Source: Bacillota bacterium
Lineage (GTDB): Bacteria; Bacillota; Clostridia; Acetivibrionales; DTU013
Assembly (NCBI GenBank): GCA_023435925.1
Contig: JAEZLF010000260.1
Span: forward strand, 1-13,044
Length of the DNA stretch: 13,044 nt
Reading direction: 5' to 3'
Shown here: one piece after another, positions 6,778-13,044 of the stretch
Layout of the letters: each line of letters opens with the position of its first letter
Position numbering within the stretch: the first letter of the stretch is position 1
Program-made: the position numbers and the translations under genes
The notes under the pieces: generated by a model
What the model was told of the DNA's origin: nothing
Seen by the model: only the letters and a program-made list of their open reading frames with translations
The model's database searches: none

Positions 6778-6954
6778 CTATTTCTTCTTCTCGTGATTCT
6801 TGTAGCTGGCACAGAGGGTCTCATCGTAAGGAGCACCGCTGTCCGATTTGGCGGCCGCACTTACCTGGATAGAATCCAATGTGCAGTAGTTCTTATCATG
6901 AGCGTTATGAATGCAGCTTGATACGGAACATAAAATGCTCTGGCATTTATCCAT
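6778..6954 (-). CDS. DUF1540 cysteine-rich mini-protein
   Basis: This 58-residue protein matches the clostridial DUF1540 pattern: a cysteine-rich segment with Cys4, Cys9, Cys14 and Cys24 (CQSILCSVSSC then YC), the strand SIQVSAA (28-34) and a final TLCASY (46-51) with Cys48. The function of the family is unknown; the spaced cysteines suggest metal binding. The frame opens 19 codons further upstream (ATG 7011), but the start at 6954 is firmly set by GGGAGG (6961-6966) with a 6-nt gap and by agreement with family length. A possible -35 TTGACA lies at 7052-7057 on the minus strand without a convincing -10. The preceding MFS gene, 166 nt upstream, has no visible terminator, so some read-through is possible. 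The C-terminus is basic (NHEKKK). Confidence 0.85.
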   Translation of the reverse strand: MDKCQSILCSVSSCIHNAHDKNYCTLDSIQVSAAAKSDSGAPYDETLCASYKNHEKKK

Positions 6955-7120
6955 AGTATACCTCCCAAAAAGTATGATTGGTAAAACCTGTGATTCAGCA
7001 CTTACATTCAACGTACCCTATTATCATGTGTAATTTGATCATTTTAATTTATGTCAATTTTTAAAACACTTCGGTTCAAAGCAAAATTTTAATAAAACAT
7101 AACTTAAATAATGTGTATTA

Positions 7121-8308
7121 CTATTGGTAATTGTTTCTCTTTGTTAACTGATATTTATTGTATTTTATATATAGCACCAACAATATAGTAAACCCTATGG
7201 AACTTATAAAAAATGGAGTTTGTATGCTTATTTTTTGGAAAGCAAGACCACCTATTATAGGACCAATAAAAGTACCAATATTGGCTCCCATACTAAATTT
7301 TCCTATAGCAATCCCTCTAATTTCCTCTGCCATATCCTCTACATAAACACCATTTAGAGTTAGGTTAAGCAAAGTTATAGCAATGCAGTAGATTGTCCAT
7401 ATAACTCCGTACATATAAACACTATTCGTATACGGTAATATGAATACAGTGACTATTAACATACTTAAGGAAACAACTATTGCCTTTTCACTTCCAATTC
7501 TATCACTGATTTTTCCAAGTTTCGGTGAAGCAAATGCAATTATTACTGTAGGGAGTAGAAATGAAACACCAATCTCCAACAAATTGGAATTGAATCTGCT
7601 TTGTAAATATAGAACAAAGATTGCAGAAATGACACTTGTAAAAATTCTAATCATTAAATGAAACATTATTATTTTATTTTTTTTGAAAGGTAAAGAAATG
7701 CTTGAAAATTCTTTATTGCTAATTGGTTTTGTTTCCTTTAAAAAAGCAATAGAATAAATGACAGCTATTATGGCACTTATTGAACATATCATAAACAAAT
7801 TAGACCAGCCATCAATTAATTTTGGGGTGTTAAGAACATAAAAGCACAATAGTATTCCTAACAAACCTCCCTTTTCAGAGTAGCTATCTACCTTCCCAAA
7901 ATTATGTGCATTATTTTTCATATTTAAGTCGGCAATCATGCTGTATGTAGAAATACTAATAAAAGCAGACGCAATAGCTTGTAGACCCCTTCCTATATAA
8001 ATCAATAATATCATTTTAGCATTAGAATAAATTATATATGATAATGCATAAAATATTAAGCCAAATACAAATATGGGTTTTCTCCCTATCTTATCCGCTA
8101 TATAACCTATGATAGGTCGTACAATAATAATTCCAAGTGAAAACACAGAAAAAAGTCCAGTTACCTGAAGGGGTGTTAACCCCAAAGCAGATGTATACAC
8201 AGGTAATAATACATCCATTACAGTTAAAGGCAAAGATAGTAGCAATAGTGGCAATGATAGTTTCTTTATATTTTTTTCATAATTTGTCAAAATATTATTC
8301 ACCTTCAT
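7121..8308 (-). CDS. Major facilitator superfamily transporter (DHA1-like efflux type)
   Basis: This 395-residue protein has around twelve hydrophobic segments and the MFS loop 2-3 signature GYIADKIGRKP (residues 68-78), with RGLQAIASAF (107-116) and ETKP (about 190) in typical places. These transporters use the proton gradient to move small molecules; the layout resembles drug or metabolite efflux proteins, but the substrate is not readable. The gene is much more AT-rich than its neighbours (by eye low 30s % G+C) and rich in AAT, ATT and ATA codons, suggesting recent acquisition. No ribosome binding site precedes ATG 8308. AAGGTGA inside codons 2-4 lies 8 nt before a TTG at 8290, which may be the true start and would remove six residues. 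It follows the hydrolase gene on the same strand by 80 nt. Confidence 0.9.
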   Translation of the reverse strand: MKVNNILTNYEKNIKKLSLPLLLLSLPLTVMDVLLPVYTSALGLTPLQVTGLFSVFSLGIIIVRPIIGYIADKIGRKPIFVFGLIFYALSYIIYSNAKMILLIYIGRGLQAIASAFISISTYSMIADLNMKNNAHNFGKVDSYSEKGGLLGILLCFYVLNTPKLIDGWSNLFMICSISAIIAVIYSIAFLKETKPISNKEFSSISLPFKKNKIIMFHLMIRIFTSVISAIFVLYLQSRFNSNLLEIGVSFLLPTVIIAFASPKLGKISDRIGSEKAIVVSLSMLIVTVFILPYTNSVYMYGVIWTIYCIAITLLNLTLNGVYVEDMAEEIRGIAIGKFSMGANIGTFIGPIIGGLAFQKISIQTPFFISSIGFTILLVLYIKYNKYQLTKRNNYQ

Positions 8309-8388
8309 ATTAGTAATTTATTATTGGAATATATTAGTCTTCCTTTTCATATTTAATTTGTTATCCAAAATTTGAAAGTGTAAATTTG

Positions 8389-9051
8389 TTACTTAGTATT
8401 TGCCACATCTAAAATCAGCTTAACAATTTTAGTGCTGTGCAGAACATAGCTGCCATGCCCCTCACCTTGCAAAATGCGGAGTCTGCTGTTTGGGATGTTA
8501 TCAGCAATGTACTGTGTATGGTTCCGTTTCACCATGTCACGACTACCCGCCAGTACCGTAGTGGGGATTTCAATGTGACTAAGCATTTCTGCTGTAATAT
8601 TGGGTTCTTTCAGCATCATAGTCATCTTTGGGTCTTTAACGATTGCGTTGATACACTGAAACAGCTTAAGCCAACCTGTACGTATACCGTTCGGATTTAA
8701 ATTTGCCCCACTGATAATTATTTGGGATAATAGTTGTGGATACTTTGCAGCAAGCAGCAATCCCACAATCCCGCCATCACTGAATCCATAAAGAATGGGT
8801 TGCTCCAGGTTCAGCTCTTCAATAAAGCATTTGATATCCTCAGCAAAATCATCATAGTGATATTCCAAAGCAGCATCACTCTTCCCATGCCCGCGGCTGT
8901 CTATTGCGTATACGGTATAGTATTCTGCCAATAAAGGCATCGCCTTGTCAAAAATCTTGTGCGTTTCCCCGTTTCCATGAATCAGAAGCAGGGGCTTTCC
9001 TGTGCCAGACTTTTCGTAATAAAGATTGATGTTATTCACATGGCACCTCAT
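8389..9051 (-). CDS. Alpha/beta-fold hydrolase
   Basis: From ATG 9051 the protein has 220 residues, the compact size of hydrolases with a reduced lid. The oxyanion-hole motif HGNG is at 25-28, the nucleophile elbow GFSDG at 89-93 (Ser91), the acid Asp172 in GSRD, and the base His199 in GEGHG, so the catalytic triad is complete. The family hydrolyses esters, lactones, amides or similar bonds; the exact substrate is unknown. No signal peptide is present, so it is cytoplasmic. An ATG six codons upstream (9069) exists, but the AGGAGG site falls within its own codons 2-3, whereas that same site is 9 nt before ATG 9051; the shorter start is therefore preferred. It is followed 80 nt later by the MFS gene on the same strand, possibly in one transcript. 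Confidence 0.9.
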   Translation of the reverse strand: MRCHVNNINLYYEKSGTGKPLLLIHGNGETHKIFDKAMPLLAEYYTVYAIDSRGHGKSDAALEYHYDDFAEDIKCFIEELNLEQPILYGFSDGGIVGLLLAAKYPQLLSQIIISGANLNPNGIRTGWLKLFQCINAIVKDPKMTMMLKEPNITAEMLSHIEIPTTVLAGSRDMVKRNHTQYIADNIPNSRLRILQGEGHGSYVLHSTKIVKLILDVANTK

Positions 9052-9125
9052 AGACGTATACCTCCTCATCCATATTTCCTCTACAACCGCTTCAAAGCAT
9101 TCGATTTCTATATAATCAATATAGG

Positions 9126-9420
9126 TTAATAAAATTCCCGCCGGTTTAATTTTGCGTCCTCGTTCCTATAGGCGGCATCAAATGTATCGATAAGTCGTTC
9201 TATAAGGGACAGTACTTCGCTTTCCTTATCATTCGGATTATAGTTATCAATCGATCACTTGTCAAGATTATATTTATAGCTCATCTTTTCTTCATTCACA
9301 ACCCTTTTAACTGTGTAGGCTTCGACCTTTATATCCTTTAGTATTCCGAAAATATATTTTTATGCTATATCATCAGACAACACACCATAGGTCATACATT
9401 AATTCTGTAATAGAGCCAAA
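9126..9420 (-). pseudogene. Decayed remnant of an unrecognised gene
   Basis: On the minus strand a frame from 9359 to the stop at 9126-9128 reads as plausible protein (for example DIKVEAYTVKRVVNEEKM, then KESEVLSLIERLIDTFDAAY and a basic end KLNRREFY). It is interrupted by one in-frame TGA at 9255-9257. Upstream, a different frame (from 9420) reads GSITELMYDLWCVV before two stops, so a frameshift separates the pieces. There is no usable start codon with a ribosome binding site. Together this looks like the 3' end of a gene broken by at least one stop and one frameshift. I do not recognise the family. It could also be chance, but the amphipathic C-terminal helix with regular charge spacing argues for former coding. 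Confidence 0.4.
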
Positions 9421-9422
9421 TG

Positions 9423-9446
9423 AAAAAAGCCTCCCTGTGGGAAGCT
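9423..9446 (-). terminator. Intrinsic terminator of the ABC importer operon
   Basis: On the minus strand AGCTTCCC (9439-9446) pairs with GGGAGGCT (9428-9435), with one G-T pair, around the loop ACA. The last T of the stem begins a TTTTTT run (9423-9428). It lies 31 nt after the stop of the last permease gene and points the right way to end that operon. Confidence 0.85.
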
Positions 9447-9477
9447 AATCAATTCGTGATGCTGCTATATATTAAGC

Positions 9478-10470
9478 TTACCTATCCTCCCTGTAATAGT
9501 TCAGACCAATAGCCGACGGCTCATTACTATGCTTATCCTTTCGTATAGAATCCACCACCAGCACTATTGCCGTTATTATAAACGGGAGTGCCTGAAAAAG
9601 CTGTGATGGCACAGATGAAAGCCACCCCAGTGATTTTGGGAAGGCATATGCCAGCGAACCGTTATATACCTGCAGCGTATTGAAAAAGCCAAAAATCATT
9701 GTCCCTGCTATAGCCTGGACAGTGTTCCAATTGGCAAATATTACAAGCGCAATTGCTATCCACCCATAACCATTTATCCAGCAATTACTGCCCTCAAAGC
9801 TTCCTCCCATGTTTAATCCCATATAGTATCCACCAATTCCCATTATACCTGAACCAATCATAATATGCGTGTATTTATATGCTGTTATGTTTATTCCTAT
9901 TGAATCAGCAGCCTCCGGGTTCTCTCCAATTGCACGCATTCTCAGGCCTGCTTTTGTATACTTCATATACCACCAGGCTGCAACAGCAATTATGATTCCG
10001 AGATAAACCAGTATATTATGTGAAAAAAGGACCTTCCCCAAAACAGGTATTTTGCTGAGCAGCGGAATATCAACATTGCTAAAGCCGGCTACCAATGATG
10101 GAGCCTTCTGCATTGCAGGCCATCTGTCTCCTATGCCGTTACCTATGAAGAAATACAGACCAACACCGAAGGTTGTTATTGTCAGGCCGGTTACGTTTTG
10201 ATTAGCCTGCATTGTTACCGTAAGCAGTGAAAACAGAAGCCCGCATAGTGCTGAGCATAAAAATGAAACCATGATACCAATAAGCATGCTGTTCGTATAG
10301 CACCCCACCAGATACCCGAAAACAGCCCCTACTGCCATTGTACCTTCAACGCCCAGATTCAGGCTTCCTGATTTTTCAGTTATTATCTCTCCGACCGTAC
10401 CATACAGAAGGGGAATATTATAAACTACAATATTGAACAGAAATAAGGTAAGAACATTTAAAGTATTCAT
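9478..10470 (-). CDS. Nucleoside/simple-sugar ABC importer permease (NupQ/YufQ type)
   Basis: A 330-residue integral membrane protein of the BPD_transp_2 family, with about eight to nine hydrophobic helices. Diagnostic features are SGSLNLGVEG (34-43), RAIGENPEAADSIGI (179-193), which contacts the ATPase, and GYGWIAIALVIFANWN (234-249). It forms half of the membrane channel of an importer that takes up nucleosides or related compounds bound by a BmpA-type lipoprotein. Its ATG overlaps the stop of the upstream permease gene (ATGA), implying translational coupling, with AGGAGG 8 nt ahead of the ATG inside that gene. It is last in the operon, 31 nt before the terminator. Length and motifs are normal. 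Substrate class is inferred from the family. Confidence 0.92.
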   Translation of the reverse strand: MNTLNVLTLFLFNIVVYNIPLLYGTVGEIITEKSGSLNLGVEGTMAVGAVFGYLVGCYTNSMLIGIMVSFLCSALCGLLFSLLTVTMQANQNVTGLTITTFGVGLYFFIGNGIGDRWPAMQKAPSLVAGFSNVDIPLLSKIPVLGKVLFSHNILVYLGIIIAVAAWWYMKYTKAGLRMRAIGENPEAADSIGINITAYKYTHIMIGSGIMGIGGYYMGLNMGGSFEGSNCWINGYGWIAIALVIFANWNTVQAIAGTMIFGFFNTLQVYNGSLAYAFPKSLGWLSSVPSQLFQALPFIITAIVLVVDSIRKDKHSNEPSAIGLNYYREDR

Positions 10471-11597
10471 TGCTGCTCCTCCTGTCTGGCTTTTTTAGTA
10501 TTAATAATCTTAAACCTGATAAAAAAGTCTGCAATAAGAATAAGAAATAATATTATACCCTGCAGCAGGTCAGCAAAATTGGAATCTATGGACGGAAATT
10601 CAGAGCTTGCTACACGACAGCCATACTGAAGTACACTTATCAGCATTGAAGTTATGGCAATTACTACAGTATTCAGCTTTGACAACCAGGCAACAATTAT
10701 GCCGGTCCAGCCAACATTGTTGGTAACTGAGGTTGAAAGCGTATGAGAGGTTGAAACATAAAAGGCACCTGCCAAACCTATAAGGCAGGCGGAAATGAAC
10801 ATAGTCCGTATAACTATCCTGTTTACCTTCATACCTGCATATCTGGCAGTATTGGCACTGTCACCAACAACCAATATCTCATAGCCCTGCTTTGTCTTTT
10901 TCAGATAAGCAGTCACCAGTACACACAGAAGTATTGCGAAAATGAGCGATATGTTCAGTGAAAATTTTCCTATATGTATAACAGGCATCCAGGCATTCTC
11001 TGAAAAGGTCTGAAAACGCGGGCGCTCTGACTCAGCACTCAAAAAGAAATTCCAGCCGTTCTTTGTCTCACCAAAAAACTTAAGCATGTACAATGCAATA
11101 TAGTTGAGCATTAATGTAAGCAGTGTCTCATTTGTACCGAATTTAACCTTGAGAACTGCCACGATCATGCCGTAAATCCCTGCAAAGACTGCTCCGCTTA
11201 AAGCCATCAGAATAATGAGTGGAAGCGTTGCCATCGTTTCTCCTAAAAGCAATGCCACTGCAGATGCAGCAGTTGCACCCATGATAAACTGTCCTTCGCC
11301 GCCGATATTCCAAAACTTCATTTTAAAGGCCAAGGACAATGCCAGAGATGTTATCAATAGCGGCACAAACATCTTTATAAAGCCTTCTATATTCTTGTAA
11401 GCAAAGCGGTTATCAATAACTCCTATGGTAAGCATATCCTTATAAAACTTAAATGAATTAACACCCATGGAAAGCAGCAGTAACCCTCCTGCGAAAAGTG
11501 CAACAAATATTGCAAGCGCATAAAGCTCCACCTTCCGTATACGGCTGATGTTATCTCGCTTTACTATACGAAATGCCGGCTCTTTGATCTGCTTCAT
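10467..11597 (-). CDS. Nucleoside/simple-sugar ABC importer permease (NupP/YufP type)
   Basis: A 376-residue membrane permease, longer than its partner because of a basic cytoplasmic N-terminus (residues 1-25, rich in Lys and Arg) and a large first outer loop. The family motif KFWNIGGEGQFIMGA is at 94-108, and VVGDSANTARYAGMKVNRI matches the ATPase-coupling loop. About eight to ten helices are visible. It pairs with the 9478-10470 product in one heterodimeric channel. The ATG at 11597 is 4 nt after the ATPase stop, with the ribosome binding site AAAGGAG inside the end of that gene, so expression is tightly linked. The C-terminus is charged (KKARQEEQQ) and overlaps the next start by 4 nt. No missing elements were seen. 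Confidence 0.93.
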   Translation of the reverse strand: MKQIKEPAFRIVKRDNISRIRKVELYALAIFVALFAGGLLLLSMGVNSFKFYKDMLTIGVIDNRFAYKNIEGFIKMFVPLLITSLALSLAFKMKFWNIGGEGQFIMGATAASAVALLLGETMATLPLIILMALSGAVFAGIYGMIVAVLKVKFGTNETLLTLMLNYIALYMLKFFGETKNGWNFFLSAESERPRFQTFSENAWMPVIHIGKFSLNISLIFAILLCVLVTAYLKKTKQGYEILVVGDSANTARYAGMKVNRIVIRTMFISACLIGLAGAFYVSTSHTLSTSVTNNVGWTGIIVAWLSKLNTVVIAITSMLISVLQYGCRVASSEFPSIDSNFADLLQGIILFLILIADFFIRFKIINTKKARQEEQQ

Positions 11598-11601
11598 AAC
11601 A

Positions 11602-13044
11602 TCACTCCTTTATATTGGTATCCTTTGCGATTCCAGCCTTTTTGCCGTTTATATCGGTTATATCCAGTGCGCCTGTCATCATGAGCCCAAGCTGCTCTTT
11701 TGTAGTCTTGTTGGCATGAACAACTCCCATAAGCTTGCCGTGGCACAGTACCATTATTTTATCGCAGAGCGCCATCATAACATCAAGATCCTCTCCTACA
11801 AAGAGGATACCGACGCCGTTCTTTTTCTGCTGATTTAAAATATTGTATATGGCGTAAGATGAATTGATGTCCAGTCCACGCACAGGATATGCTGTTATTA
11901 TTACATTAGGCCCGCTTTTTATCTCTCTGCCCAGAAGAACCTTCTGCACATTTCCCCCTGAAAGCTGTCTTACGGGAGTTTGCGTGGACGGTGTTATTAT
12001 ACCAAGTTCCTTTATTACCCTCTTCGCATCCCTTCTGCCGGTCTCTCGATCAATGAGCGGATTATACCATTTACCCCTATAGCTCTTTAAAATCATATTA
12101 TCCGTAATTGAAAGCGACGGAGCAAGTCCCATGCCAAGACGATCCTCGGGAATAAAACTCATTGCAATGCCCTTCTCGATAATCTGCTGGGGCGTCATTC
12201 CTACGATATTCTCACCCTGATGAATTATTTTACCGGCTTCAATTTTTCGAAGCCCTGCAATTGCTTCACACAGCTCCTTTTGACCACATCCGGCTATTCC
12301 GGCTACACCGAGGATTTCCCCTCCTCTGATGTAGAAATTTACATGGTCTATAGCCGTTGCATTTTCATCGCTGTTAATAGTAAGATCACGAATTTCCAAT
12401 AGAAGCCTCTTATTCTCAACAAATGGCCTTTCAATATTCAGGTCGACCTTTCTGCCGACCATAAGCTCTGACAGCTCCTGCTCATTTGTCTTTTTTGTTT
12501 CTATTGTATCTATGTATTCGCCCTTTCTGAGAATAGCTACTCTATCACTAATAGCCATTACCTCATTCAGCTTGTGAGTAATTATAATTATAGAATGGCC
12601 TTCAGCCTTCATCTTGCGCAGAACCTCAAAGAGCCTATCTATCTCCTGAACAGTCAACACCGCAGTTGGCTCATCAAGAATTATGATTCTGGCTCCGTTG
12701 TAAAGGACCTTCAATATTTCCAATGTCTGCTTTTCACTAACAGACATATTCATTACCTTTTTGTGTGGATCTATCTTAAAGCCGAATTTTTCAGCTATGT
12801 TCTCTATTTCATCAAATCTTTCTGATTTCAGCAGCTGCTCCGATACTTTTGTTTTTACTCTTTTAAAAATACTACCCCTGGTTCTTTCTGTACCTGTGTC
12901 GCGGGAGCTTATACTACTACTGCTTTTCTCCCTGCCCAGCCATACGTTGTCGGCAGCAGAAAAAACATCAACAAGCTTAAAATGCTGGTGTACCATACCA
13001 ATACCCAGCCTCTTTGAATCCTCCGGTGAATTTATGAAGACCTC
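11602..13044 (-). CDS. Nucleoside/simple-sugar ABC importer ATPase (NupO/YufO/RbsA type), 5' end outside window
   Basis: The frame is open to the right edge, so 480 residues are visible and the first Walker A is outside the window. An ATG at 12996 is internal, not the start. Numbering from the edge: Q-loop MVHQHF (17-22), degenerate signature MSVSEKQ (100-106) and Walker B IIILDEP (120-126). The second ATPase half has GIAGCGQKEL in place of a standard Walker A, the signature LSGGN and VRGLDINSS, as is usual for this two-domain family, where the second half is weakly catalytic or inactive. It energises the two permeases downstream. Oddly, the segment after NVWLGREK (about residues 41-72) is longer than typical and rich in Ser, Thr and Arg. 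Spacing to the next gene is 4 nt. Confidence 0.93.
   Translation of the reverse strand, partial: EVFINSPEDSKRLGIGMVHQHFKLVDVFSAADNVWLGREKSSSSISSRDTGTERTRGSIFKRVKTKVSEQLLKSERFDEIENIAEKFGFKIDPHKKVMNMSVSEKQTLEILKVLYNGARIIILDEPTAVLTVQEIDRLFEVLRKMKAEGHSIIIITHKLNEVMAISDRVAILRKGEYIDTIETKKTNEQELSELMVGRKVDLNIERPFVENKRLLLEIRDLTINSDENATAIDHVNFYIRGGEILGVAGIAGCGQKELCEAIAGLRKIEAGKIIHQGENIVGMTPQQIIEKGIAMSFIPEDRLGMGLAPSLSITDNMILKSYRGKWYNPLIDRETGRRDAKRVIKELGIITPSTQTPVRQLSGGNVQKVLLGREIKSGPNVIITAYPVRGLDINSSYAIYNILNQQKKNGVGILFVGEDLDVMMALCDKIMVLCHGKLMGVVHANKTTKEQLGLMMTGALDITDINGKKAGIAKDTNIKE

Larger units (their letters stand above)
9052..9477. other. Intergenic region of about 425 bp with gene remnant and terminator
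   Basis: No intact gene is visible between the hydrolase start and the end of the ABC importer operon. It holds a decayed minus-strand coding remnant (about 9126-9420) and the importer terminator (9423-9446). No clear promoter for the hydrolase was found, although one must lie here or inside the remnant. Confidence 0.6.

Noticed and set aside
9052..9477. Purine riboswitch or other leader RNA associated with the importer operon
   Set aside because: This region is downstream of the operon, not upstream; any leader RNA would lie beyond 13044, and no conserved riboswitch core was seen.
12996..12996. ATG at 12996 as the start of the importer ATPase
   Set aside because: The same frame stays open to the window edge and encodes conserved family sequence before it (SKRLGIG ahead of MVHQHF), so the true start lies beyond 13044.

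Overview
The window looks like a chromosomal segment from a Clostridia-type member of the Firmicutes. The evidence is strong AGGAGG-like ribosome binding sites, TTG/GTG starts, a DUF1540 mini-protein, a nucleoside-type BmpA-family ABC importer and moderate G+C (by eye roughly 40-45%, falling to the low 30s across 7121-8308). No rRNA, tRNA, CRISPR array, insertion sequence or phage gene was recognised.

Layout. 1-174 (minus) is the start of a gene cut by the window edge, possibly a PilZ-type protein. A 264-bp divergent intergenic region with repeats and candidate promoters separates it from a small three-helix membrane protein (449-766, plus) and a SecA-family ATPase without the usual C-terminal zinc motif (843-3236, plus). 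That pair converges, 7 bp apart, on an ABC exporter half-transporter (3244-4986, minus). Its coding sequence contains what looks like a perfect intrinsic terminator for the SecA transcript. Divergent from the exporter is a Gfo/Idh/MocA-family oxidoreductase (5210-6298, plus) that ends at a strong terminator hairpin.

6353-9051 is accessory in character: a doubtful 93-codon ORF, a DUF1540 cysteine-rich mini-protein (6778-6954), an AT-rich MFS transporter (7121-8308) and an alpha/beta hydrolase (8389-9051), all on the minus strand. Next come about 400 bp holding a decayed gene remnant (about 9126-9420) and a minus-strand terminator. That terminator closes an operon entering from the right edge: the ATPase (11602-13044, N-terminus missing) and two permeases (10467-11597 and 9478-10470) of a nucleoside or simple-sugar ABC importer. 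The three genes are tightly packed, with a 4-nt gap and an ATGA overlap, so they almost certainly form one transcription unit. The substrate-binding lipoprotein is not in the window and would be expected upstream, beyond 13044.

The most unusual parts are the SecA paralogue with its small membrane neighbour, and the terminator built into the opposite-strand exporter gene. No clearly new multi-gene system could be demonstrated from sequence alone.
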